DNA from: Ampelocalamus luodianensis | Taxonomy: Eukaryota; Streptophyta; Magnoliopsida; Poales; Poaceae | Length of the DNA stretch: 64,000 bases | Reading direction: 5' to 3' | NCBI GenBank assembly: GCA_036346255.1 | Contig: CM070638.1 | Span: 34,906,394-34,970,393 of the forward strand | Part shown: positions 1-9,870 of the stretch, piece after piece | How the letters are laid out: each line of letters starts with the position of its first letter | How positions within the stretch are numbered: position 1 is the first letter of the stretch | Program-made: the position numbers and the translations under genes | The notes under the pieces: model-generated | What the model was told of the DNA's origin: nothing | The model's database searches: none | Seen by the model: only the letters and a program-made list of their open reading frames with translations

Positions 1-1927
1 CCAAATAACCTAAAATTTTATATGGGTTACCACTATACCAGTAGGTAGCTACCATAAAAATTTCAGCTGCAAAACATTTCTAGAAAATGTTTTGCTACTG
101 ATACTAATTAGGGTAGAAAATGGGTTTTAGGTAATATCTTTTGCACCACAAATCCAAATTAGGTTTTTCCAGTTTCTATATCTAGGTATATTCGTATTCT
201 ACCTTATGTATAAATTTCGTCGCTTTTGGATAATTGTTGCTTGCTCATTGGTTTATTTGTGGCTCGTCTTATCGGTTGTTCTTGGTTCTTTTTGCCTCTC
301 GCTTAGGATTCGACATTTGCGGTAATCCCGAGAGCGACCCTCCACAACAAATTGAGCAACAGCAAGAAGGCAAGCAGTTTGATCATGTTAATCCCAGTAT
401 TTTAAGTATTTATGTTGATTACAAATTCTATGTATGCATTGCTATTTTGTGTTAATAGTTGGCCTAGTAGATGCATTTCCTTAGCAAATGATTATCCTCT
501 ACTACCATGAGCCTAGGTTACTTGCTGTGATTTAGAGTTCGTGGATGGGCTCTTGTCACTTAGTAGTTGCGAATTAATTGCTTAGCCATGCTTAGCTTCG
601 GTAGAAATGGGCGGTTATCGACTTGTCGATAACCTTGATCACATCAAACTTATTATGATTATGATTTCCACCTTGTGCTATGTCTACTTATGAAAACTAA
701 AACTGAAAACAAAATGATTTAGACTTGGGCACAATGGTATGATGGTGTGATTTTTGGGTGTGACTGGAATGGTGCCCGGGTCAACAAGGACCGAACATCT
801 TGTTACACTAAACCAAGCATTTTAGCGTGCTAACCACATTAGAGGGTATGGGACCTCTCTTGACTTAGTACTTTGGCGTGTATTGGCTCCGAGTCGCAGG
901 GAGTCGCAGGAGGGATGGAGGTGGGAGCATTGTAGTGTCCGAAAGGTTTCCCCCCCGTAACGGGTGGTTGTCTTTCGGCTTGCAATGTAAGCGTATGGTG
1001 TTTCTACCCATACGAGCGGCTCGTAGTTAATACACAAGATTGGAAATGTCTCGTAGGACTTAGCCGGGCCGGCATACCTTCGGTAGTGTGCTTGTGGCTT
1101 GAAGGCGGTCTGAAGTGTGGGTACATTGGTACACCCCTGCAGGGTTAAAACTATTCGAATAGCCTCGTCCTAGGTTATGGACACGCTTGGCAAGGTCTTT
1201 CAAGAGTTAGACTACAACCTTTTAAATTAAAACTTGATGGGTGGTACGAATCGGGGATTCGTGCTATGTTGTGGTGGCTATTGGGATAGTCACTTCTGTG
1301 GTTACTTGTATGTATCTTTACTTATTGTTACTTTGATAACAAAACAGATTTGCAAACTTGCTTTTGAAATATATTACATTATTGCAAATAAAGTTGGCTT
1401 CATGCAAATGAGACATACAACCTCCACCTAAATAAGCTTGCATGTAGTTTATGAATAGGTCTGCTATTCCACACGTCGATCTTGCGGTACAAAGACAATC
1501 TTTGTACTCGGATGCTATGCTTAATTGTTCATTGCGAGAGGAAGAAGGTGAGCCCGAGGGCCTCACTTTTGAGCTGTGTTGTGGTAGCTATGGGCGACTA
1601 GCTTAGCGGCCCTGATCGGTTGCCTTGTGGGTTGTGTGGCTAACCGGTCGACTTTTGTTCTAGCCATCTTATGGCGCTTTTGCTTCATTGTCATTCTTGT
1701 ATATCGTTCTATTTGGCGGTCGGCTCTCTTTTGTAATAACTTTACTTTATGTATGTCGTTGTTGAACTCAGTGATGTATGTGTATGGAATTGATGTGTAA
1801 TTTTGTGATGATGTACATATGCTGCAATGCAGGAAGCATATGTCCATCGAGGCTTAGAATGTTTAATTAGTAACGCTAGAACCAATTGGAGGTTAAGTGT
1901 TACTAGTTAAATATTCCGGTCCTCACA
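1..1927 (+). repeat. 5' LTR of element A (3' part only)
   Basis: The segment is nearly identical to 10253-12166 and ends in GGTCCTCACA directly before the primer binding site. It contains the palindrome CTATTCGAATAG at 1151-1162. Differences from the 3' LTR are mostly length changes in short G/C runs. In those runs this copy agrees with the solo LTR at 58251-63459 rather than with its own partner. Short ORFs inside it are not conserved as protein and are left out. Confidence 0.92.
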
Positions 1928-1931
1928 AAGT

Positions 1932-1944
1932 TGGTATCGAGCCA
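1932..1944 (+). other. Primer binding site of element A (tRNA-Met type, one base short)
   Basis: TGGTATCGAGCCA lies 4 bases after the LTR end. It matches the plant initiator-tRNA-Met primer site TGGTATCAGAGCCA (present intact in element C) except for one missing A. The site would prime minus-strand DNA synthesis. Confidence 0.8.
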
Positions 1945-2514
1945 TCGACCGTAGAAACCCTAGCTTGGTCGCCTCTAGGATATTTTGAAAACTTACTTTC
2001 AAATAGTTTATGAAAACTTAAGTAAGTTCTCTAATTTTACTCCTTACTGTCTTAGCTTGCTCATCTCACCTTACCCTCACTTAAGTTTGAAAAGTTGTTC
2101 CTCTCTTCCTTTCAAAAATTAGCCTCTATCGATTAACTTGGTTTTGGGAGAACCATGAGAGCTTGGAGAAAGAAATTTGGACAGCTAGCTAGTGTGAGTA
2201 ATTAAGGTAGGAAATGAGAGGTAAATACAACTAAAACTCGTGGGAATAAAAGGGTAAGAAGTGATATGAAATTAGCTAAATGCCTATACTCTATTAGGTG
2301 GTTATACCTTGATTTTTGGACTGTTTTGAGTTGGAATTTTGGGCCTTCTTAAACGATTGCTCGTTCTTCCATACGGGTTGGTCGTTTCGGAAAGTTGATT
2401 CGGTGACTTGTGGTCTCATGTTCTCTTGTGGCTATTCTTTGGTCATTTTAACTAAGTTTGGATTTCTGTGCTCTTGGGTCTTGAACTATATCTAACTTGT
2501 CTTAGTGAATCAGG
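1945..2514 (+). other. Untranslated leader of element A
   Basis: Sequence between primer binding site and gag start. It is AT-rich and has no supported ORF. No accessory ORF comparable to those of C and E is visible here. Confidence 0.6.
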
Positions 2515-3540
2515 ATGGCTGGTGGGACACGTAGCGGCCGGAATCAGCCGGGTAGTCCCGATGAGGAGCTTCCCCCTCCTCCGACCATGGCGGAAGTCCT
2601 CATGCAAATCGAACGCAATCGTTCGGAGGACCGCAGGTGTTGGAGGTTATCGCCAGAACACCTCCACTCCCTCCGTGCCTCGGATGCGGAGGTGGGCACC
2701 AGACGCGTGGGGGCTTGCGGAGTTCCTCCGCACGCAGCCTCCTACCTTCTCCCGGCCCGAGGATCCTTGGACGCAGACGATCGGCTGCGCTCGTTGAGCG
2801 AAGCTCAACGTTGCTCGCCGCCGAGAGCAGAGCGGGCACTTTTCGCATCTCATCACCGGAGGGTGCGGCACTCTCATGGTGGGAGAACTTCTCGCCATGC
2901 ACTGCGGGACACGTGGTCTCGTGGGAGGAGTTCGGTCGCCTTTCCGTCGGGCCCATGTCCCCGCCGGCCCGATGAAGTCAAGAAGAAGGAGTTCCTTGCG
3001 CCAAACAGGCGCAAATCGTGATCGAGTACCTCCATGAGTTCAACCATTTGGCGAGGTACGCCTGTTGAGGTGGCCACCGATGAGGCCAAGCAGAGAAGTT
3101 CATGGAGGGCTTGTCTCGAGGAGCTTCAGACAAGCTCTCTATTGTGGATTTCGACTTCGCACCTTGGTGGACAAGGCCATCATCGCCGAGCACAAGGCGA
3201 GAGCGCTGGCGAGTCCCGCAAGCGCAAGTGGGAGGCCCGATGTCCGCACAGCCGGCCTCGTTCGTCCCGAGTTGGGCTCGCACCGGTGGCCGTGCCTTGG
3301 CTTCACCACCGCCGAGGCCTTCGGCACCAGCCTCCCGTCCTCCGCAGCCGTGACTCGCCACGCGCGCCGCGACCAGCAGCAGGTGTTCCCGCAACCCCGC
3401 GCCGACGCCACCGCTTCATCGCCATAACAAGGGCCACTACGCGAGTAGTTGTCCTAAGAAGATGGAGCGCCCTCGTCCTAATGGAGGACGCGGCAAGGGA
3501 GTGGTCACCACCGACCGTAAGACCCGGGCTTGGGAGCGCC
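2515..3540 (+). pseudogene. gag: gag of element A, frameshifted
   Basis: The start ATG at 2515 opens a frame with a hydrophilic N-terminus (GTRSGRNQPG, then a proline run). Gag core motifs then appear scattered over all three frames: FLRTQPPTFSRPEDP near 2725-2770, ALSWWENFSP near 2865-2900 and HLARYA near 3045. A GHYASSCPKK zinc-knuckle remnant lies near 3435-3470. Gag would form the particle and bind element RNA. At least four frame changes are needed to follow it, so no functional Gag is predicted as read. Several breaks lie in G/C runs, where base-calling or assembly error is possible. The homologous gag of C is readable in one frame. Confidence 0.75.
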
Positions 3541-4160
3541 GAGTCAACCACATCTCGGCCGAGGAGGCACAGAGGCGCCGACGTGGTGTTGGGTACGCTC
3601 CTTGTTAATTTGCGTCCCGCTACGCTTTATTTGACTCGGGCTTCGCATTCTTTTATTTCGAGGTCTTTTGTCGTTGATTGTGGACTTCACCGTGTTCCTT
3701 GGGGATTCCACTCGCGATTCGCTCTCCGGGTTCGGAAATGAGAGCTGACCAAGTATGCCGGGATGTTCCTATCCACATCGAAGGGGTGGGATTCTTGGCG
3801 AATCTTATCCTACTCGACTCGGCGCGCTTGGATGTGATTCTTGGCATGGATTGGTTGTCCCAACACTTGGGGCAAATCGATTGTGCCAGGAAGATTGTCT
3901 ACCTCACCAGTCCTTCAGGTGAACAGGTTGGGTTTTCGCCACGATTGCGAGGGCCCCATCTTTATGTCCTGAAGCAAAGCCAGATTGGAGATTCACGACG
4001 TTCCCACGTGTGCGACTTCGCGGATGTCTTTCCGAAGACTTGCCCGGATGCCTCTGCTCGAAGCGGAGTTCGTGATAGAGTTGCTTTGCCTGCATCGCCC
4101 CTATTTCTAAGAGGCCGACGCATGCCTCCTAATGAGTTGGAAGAGTCAAGAAGCAACTGG
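3541..4160 (+). pseudogene. Aspartic protease and linker of element A, frameshifted
   Basis: Just after VNHISAEEAQ (the spacer also seen in C and E) comes LFDSG near 3629-3643, the catalytic Asp-Ser/Thr-Gly site. The frame is then lost where C has SHSF. Downstream, LDVILGMDWLSQH (near 3830-3865) is the conserved hydrophobic segment after the gypsy protease. The protease would release Gag and Pol products. One frameshift directly after the active site and further shifts before the RT break the reading frame. Confidence 0.75.
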
Positions 4161-5587
4161 GTGAGCTGCAAGAGAAGGGTTTTATCCGTCCTAGCTCATC
4201 TCCTTGGGGTTGTCCAGTTATCTTTGTGAAGAAGAAGGACAAGACCTTGCGCATGTGTGTTGATTACCGTCCGCTTAATGAGGTGACGGTAAAGAACAAG
4301 TATCCTTTGCCCCGGATTGATGATCTCTTCGATCAGTTGACCGGAGCACGAGTCTTCTCCAAGATTGACTTGAGATTGGGCTATCATCAAGTCAGGATCA
4401 GGGCCGAGGATATTCCTAAGACGGCTTTTGCTACTCGTTATGGCCTTTACGAGTACACCGTCATGTCTTTTGGTTTGACTAATGCTCCTGCTTTATTCAT
4501 GAATCTTATGAACTCGGTATTCATGGAGTATTTGGATAGGTTTGTGGTGGTATTCATCGATGATATACTTATCTACTCCATGAGTGAAGAAGAGCATGCC
4601 GAGCATCTTCAGCTTGTGTTGGGCAAGCTGCGTGAGCACCAGCTGTATGCCAAATTCAGCAAGTGCGAGTTCTGGTTGAAGGAAGTGGCATTCTTGGGCC
4701 ATGTTCTTTCAGCAGGAGGTGTGGCTGTGGATCCTAGCAAGGTCAGTGATGTGCTATCTTGGGGTCAGCCCAAATCAGCCACCGATGTGCGGAGTTTTCT
4801 TGGTTTGGCTGGCTACTATCGCCGCTTTATCGAGAATTTCTCCAAGATTGCAAAGCCTATGACTGAACTACTCAAGAAAGACAAGAAGTTTGAGTGGTCC
4901 GCTGCTTGTGATGTGAGTTTTCAGGAACTCAAGACGCGGTTGACCTCACTCAGTGCTTGTTCTCCCGATATTCACAAGAGTTTTGATATCTATTGTGATG
5001 CTTCTCGTCAGGGTCTTGGTTGTGTTCTTATGCAGGAGGGCAAGGTTGTGGCCTATGCATCGCGGCAGTTGAGGCCTCATGAACTCAACTATCCTACTCA
5101 TGACTTGGAATTGGCTGCTGTGGTCCATGCACTCAAGATTTGGCGGCATTATCTGATTGGTAACCGTTGTGAGGTGTATTCCGACCACAAGAGTTTGAAG
5201 TACTTGTTCACCCAGCCAGATCTGAACCTCATGCAAAGGAGATGGTTGGAATTGATCAAGGATTATGACATGGGTATTCAGTACCATCCGGGCAAGGCCA
5301 ATGTCGTTGCGGATGCACTCAGTCGAAAGGTGTACTGCAACATGTTGATGCTCCATGAGCAGCCGCCTGCTCTCGTTTCAGAATTTCAGCGCCTTAATTT
5401 GGGTTTGATCGAGCACGGTTCTCTTGCTCCATTGGTTGTACAACCAACCTTGGTGGACCAAATCAAGCGGCACGACATGATACGGTGTGAGCCAAATCAG
5501 CGCGAACATCAAGGATGGGATAGCCAAGTGCTTTTCAGAGGACGAGCATGGCGTTGTGTGGTTTGGACAGCGTCTTGTGGTTCCTAA
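4161..5587 (+). pseudogene. pol: Reverse transcriptase and RNase H of element A
   Basis: This is the longest open stretch of element A (open from 4226, 453 codons). The RT begins with the SSPWG-type motif in another frame near 4195-4212. It continues with MCVDYRPLN, KIDLRLGYHQ and the polymerase site FIDD at 4553-4564. RNase H follows, with FDIYCDASRQGLG, the DLELAAVVHALKIWRHYL block and YSDHKSLKYL. VVADALSRK marks the connection to integrase. Catalytic aspartates of RT and RNase H are present. The ATG at 4226 is internal, not a real start, because conserved RT sequence lies upstream in another frame. The frame is lost again near 5500 before integrase. Confidence 0.9.
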
Positions 5588-6440
5588 GGTCATGGAATTG
5601 CGGGAATTGATTCTCCGCGAAGCCCATGATTCTCCTTTGTCCATCCATCCCGGGGCTACCAAGATGTATCAGGACCTTCGTCATAGATTCTGGTGGACCC
5701 GAATGAAGCGCGAGATTGCCAAGTTCGTTGCTGAGTGCGACGTGTGCTGTCGTGTGAAGGCCGAACATCAGCCCAGCAGGTCTTCTTCACCTTTGCGGTG
5801 CGAGTGGAAGTGGGATTCCGTTGGCATGGACTTCATCACCGGATTGCCCCGCTCGTCCAAAGGGAATGATGCTATTTGGGTCGTGATCGACAGGTTGACT
5901 AAGGTGGCACATTTCCTTCCCGTCAAGACTCAGCTTCGTGTGGGGCCTTTGGCCAAACTTTATGTCTCGAGGATTGTGAGTCTTCACGGTATCAAGACGA
6001 TTATTTCTGATCGTGGTGCACTTTTCACCTCGCGGTTTTGGCATAGTCTGCAAGAGGCTATGGGAACCCGCCTTCATTTCAGACACCTTTCATCCTCGAT
6101 CGATGGTCGACGGAGCGAGTCAACCAAGTGTTGGAAGATATGCTCGTGCTTGTGTTCTTTCCTATGGGAAGAAGTGGGAGAAATGCCTACCATTTGCCGA
6201 GTTCTCCTACAACAATGACTTTTCAGCCGTCTTGGCATGGCACCATTTGAGGCTTTGTATGGGAGAAGGTGCGAACCCCGTTGAACTGGTCGAGATCGTG
6301 CGGCGATTTTCGCCCGGATTCGATCAATGAGGCCGAAAGTCAAGTTCGCTTGATCCGCGAGCATCCGCGCACGCCCACCGCATAAAAGAGCTATGCGATC
6401 GTCGTCGCCGTGAGTTGAGCTTTGAGCCCAATGACTTTGT
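5487..6440 (+). pseudogene. Integrase of element A, frameshifted
   Basis: The N-terminal zinc-binding part is readable, with HPGATKMYQ and CDVCCRVK (HHCC pattern). The core shows GMDFITGLP with the first catalytic Asp and SDRGALFTS with the second. The frame then breaks near 6080-6110, so the catalytic Glu (SERVNQ-like, near 6113-6130) lies in another frame. Integrase would insert the cDNA copy. The remaining core, with YNNDFS near 6210-6228, is split over two frames. Confidence 0.85.
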
Positions 6441-6863
6441 GTATCTCAAAGTCTCACCCTTGAAGGGCCATCGTTTTGGCATCAAGGGCAAGTTGGCTCC
6501 TCGATATGTTGGGCCTTATCGTATCGTCGAGAGAGTTGGAGCGATTGCATCTGATTGAGCTGCCAGTGCACTTAGGGGTGCATGATGTGTTCCATGTTTC
6601 ACACTGAAGAAGTGCCTCCGTGTCCCGACCGAGGAAACCCCGTTGGAAACTCTCGATGTGCAAGAGGATTTGACCTACCGCGAGCATCCTGTTCGCATTC
6701 TTGAGGAATCTGAGCGGAGAACAAGGAACCGTGTCATCAAGTTCCTTAAGGTTCAGTGGTCAAACCATTCTCAAGATGAGGCAACTTGGGAGCGAGAAGA
6801 TCGCTTCGTGCAGATTTTCCTTCTTTCTTCTCCGAGTAAACTAATCTCGGTCGAGATTCTTGT
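6441..6863 (+). pseudogene. Integrase C-terminus with chromodomain-like tail, element A
   Basis: LAPRYVGPYRI-like sequence near 6490-6525 is the C-terminal SH3-like segment. From 6643 a frame carries EHPVRILEES, then KFLKVQWSNHSQDEATWERE, the plant chromovirus chromodomain tail (about 40 residues). Such tails direct insertion toward particular chromatin. At least two indels separate the parts. The last open frame runs into the 3' LTR instead of stopping where C stops, consistent with a late frameshift. Confidence 0.8.
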
Positions 6864-6875
6864 AAGGGGGAGAGT
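6863..6875 (+). other. Polypurine tract of element A
   Basis: A purine run including AAGGGGGAGAG lies immediately before the 3' LTR start TGTAACATCC. This is the expected primer site for plus-strand DNA synthesis. Confidence 0.8.
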
Positions 6876-7468
6876 TGTAACATCCCAATTTTAGGCTTGT
6901 GTTTCAGATGTAAGAAAATGAGTAGAAATTAAAACTTTTCTTACATCCTGTATTTCCTATTGTACCAAGCAAGTATTGTACAAGAAGTTATGGAAATACG
7001 AAGTCACAAGTCTTTTGATCCAAATCTTGAACTTTCAAAACAATCTTGTCAAACCTCTTGATCATCTCCGAGATATTTTCCTAAGTTCTTGGGATGGTAT
7101 GTGGACCCTCTGAAAAGTTTCACAATTTTTAGAAAATGTTTGAATATTTTTGGAGGTCAGTCAAACCAATTCAAAATCTGTCAAACCTTGGACCAGTGCC
7201 TTGTTAAATTTTTGGAGGAAAATCCACAGCCCCAAAGCCTCTGAAAATTTTATGTTAGGTCCTCGTTTGAGCTAGCAAGCCCTGTAAAAATTTCATAATT
7301 TTTGGCGTTCTATTGCTACCTCAAACAATCCTCCAAATGTCACCTTCTCTAATACCGTAAAATTTAAATCGTTGAGTCAAACCGGGCTCGGACCGAGCCC
7401 AACTCAACCAACTTGGTTGGACCATGTCGCCGCCGCACCCGAGCTCGGTCTGCGTGCGCGCTCGTTCT

Positions 7469-7479
7469 AGCCGTTGGAT
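7469..7479 (-). promoter_or_regulatory. MSA-type (AACGG core) MYB site in A-family LTR
   Basis: Read on the minus strand the sequence is TCCAACGGCTA. It fits the plant mitosis-specific activator consensus YCYAACGGYYA bound by three-repeat MYB proteins. The same site recurs in the solo LTR at 62840-62850. The match is exact; function is inferred. Confidence 0.35.
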
Positions 7480-7936
7480 TTCAATCCACCGCTCACGACC
7501 TCCCACCGACCGAGGACCTCTTGAGCGCCTCGCGCCTGGGTGGTCCAAGCCACTGGATCTCCATCCGCCGGTCACGACCTCCCAGACCTCCTCGCCGCGC
7601 TCGGACCTCCCCACCTCGGCGATTCTTGGACGTCCAGACCTCCCGAGCACATCCGGGACGTCCAGACCTCTCCTCACCTGTTCTCCTCCCTCACGACCTC
7701 CTCGAGCCACGGTCATCGTGGTTTTCTCCACCCGTGCGTGTGTCGTGGTCGAGCGATTGGGAGCAGTGGCTGTCACTTTTGGTCCTTCCCAACGCTCTCT
7801 TTCGCCATGCATTAATTGTGTCGAGCCTAGCCCTAAGAGGAGTCATCACCTACCTACCGCTCTTGTCAAATCTAGCAAGTCATGGCAGGCCATGGACTTT
7901 GCTCACAGTGGGTTTGCCCTAGCCCTTGTCCAGCTC

Positions 7937-7954
7937 CCGGCTATGTATAGCCGG
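7937..7954 (+). promoter_or_regulatory. Candidate TATA region inside a palindrome, A LTR
   Basis: CCGGCTATGTATAGCCGG has 8-bp perfect arms around GT and contains TATGTATA. The homologous place in the truncated A-family LTR reads CTATATATTG near 17430-17439. That supports a core promoter position about 1.06 kb into the LTR. No transcript evidence is available. Confidence 0.35.
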
Positions 7955-8769
7955 TGGTTCCTTCCTCCTTCTCTTCCCGTCACTTGGTGCCGTTTAGACT
8001 CTCTCGATTGTGAGTGTGAGCCCCAAACCCGAGCACCGAGAGCCCTTCCTTACCTCCATTGTCACCTTTGGAGCTCCTGCAAGCTCGAGCTCCAGTGGTT
8101 CCATCAACGTTCTTGCCTGTTTTTCTTGTCATCTCGAGCACCTCGAGCATTCCCTAACTCGTTGTGTTTGACCTTCACAGAGGTTGACAATTTGGGAGCC
8201 GCTTGTCGAGGTCGTCTTCTTCTCCTTCGCGCAAACGCATCACCGCGGACTTCGTCGACCTCCTCCAAGTCCTCCGTCTTCCTCCGGACCTTCCCTACAC
8301 TCGGGTGAGTTTATTTTAGCCTCCTAGAGCTCGCGCGTGTTAGGTTAGGTCATAGCGGCCTTTTCATATTTTCGGTTTTGTCAAAGGCTTGCTCACCGCT
8401 CCTCTCGGCCGCGGCGTTTAAGGCCGCCGCCGCCGAGTGCCTCCGCTAGGTCCGCGACACTATTGCGAGTATATCGGTGCCCTTGGTCGGCGCCGCGAGG
8501 TCCCCATCGCGGCAAACCGTTGAGCCCGCCGATTTTGCCGGTTCAAAACCTCCGTTTCGTCACTTTCTTAGACATCATCAATGCCCCATTTATTGCTAAT
8601 CATTGGGTGCATTAATCACATCTTAAGTCGTGCCATTGTGTCACCGACATGTGGGCCATGGGCTTAGAAGTTAAATCCAAAGTCTTTGGTGCCTTTTAGG
8701 TTCATTCATTGCCAATCTTCGTGAGCAATAAATTTGTCTTAGCCGCCCCCTTTTGTCATTGTCCGTGGT

Positions 8770-9870
8770 CCGCGCCATTAAAAGAAAACCCGGACCTCAC
8801 GGGACTAATCTTGGCCGCTCACGACCTCTCCAAGATTAGATATGGGCCTTAGGTTCTTTCCGCAAAAACCTCGGTGTCTAGGACCTCCTTGAGTTGATCC
8901 TAACCGCCTAGGACCACCTTGGTTAAATCCTAGCCGCTAGGACCACTCTTGCAAAAAGACCTCCTCGAGGTCATTTTTGTAAAACCACCTTCGGGACCTC
9001 CACCGAGGTCCTCTTTGCAAAAGACCTCCCTTGGTCATTATGCAAAGACCACCTCAGACCACCCTGGTCGTCTTTGTAAAGGCCACCCGTGGCCTTTTAC
9101 AAAGAAAACCCCGCCAGACCTCTTAGGCTCGATCCTAGCTGCTCACGACCTCCCGGTTTAGATCGAGCGTTAGATCTCATTTGTAAAATCTTTAGCGCCG
9201 GACCTCCTCCTCCGCCGATCTGGACCGCTCAGACCTCCCTAGGTCTAATCCGAGCCGCCCGCATCTCCTCCGATTAAAGCCCTATCGCTAGGACCTCCCG
9301 AGAAGATCTTGGCCATCCAAGACCTCCTCGTGTCAATCCCACCGATCAAGACCTCCCGAGTAGATCTTGACCGTCTAGGGTCTCATCCTTTAGATCCGGC
9401 TTTAGGACCTCCTCCTCTGGTCTAAACCGTTAGATTTAGATCTAACCGGCTAGACCTCCTTCCTCGATTTAAAGCCTTAGGACCTCCTCGCTCATCTTGG
9501 TCGCCAGACCTCCCTCTCGGGATCGTGTCAGTTAAAGACCTCCTCTGAGATCTAGAGCGTTGAAGACCTCCTCCGTGAGCTTTTAGCCGTCTAGACTCTC
9601 TCCGAAGGTTTACCCGTTGGACCTCCTCTAGTGCTCGGGACCGCCAGATCTCGACCGACGGTCACGACCTCTGCTAAGCGCGAGACCCTCCTTGCGCGCG
9701 CTGCGCACGACCGGTCGTGATCGTTGGATCGATCTCAACGGTCCGGACCTCCCAAGGCGGGAGGAGGTCTTCCGTGGCGCTGTGCTGAGGTTGTGGCCTC
9801 GCGATGCAAGATCGACGGCCCACGACCTCTCCTTTGTCTTCCGATTCGGTTGGACCTCCCGAGAGCTCAA
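8770..9870 (+). repeat. Degenerate GACCTCC array in A LTR
   Basis: About twenty copies of GACCTCC occur in roughly 1 kb, spaced about 21 to 75 bp, often with AGATCT and CCG between them. The same block is present, in reverse orientation as GGAGGTC, in both A-family solo LTRs. It is absent from the truncated A-family LTR at 16407-21274. No coding frame explains it. Confidence 0.8.

Noticed and set aside
4226..5587. Intact gypsy polyprotein gene
   Set aside because: The open stretch covers only RT and RNase H. Gag, protease and integrase are in other frames, so it is a pseudogene segment.
7413..8308. ORFs up to 294 codons in A 3' LTR
   Set aside because: They lie in the GC-rich U3 region. The reverse-oriented solo LTR copies do not keep the same frame, and no motif is recognisable.
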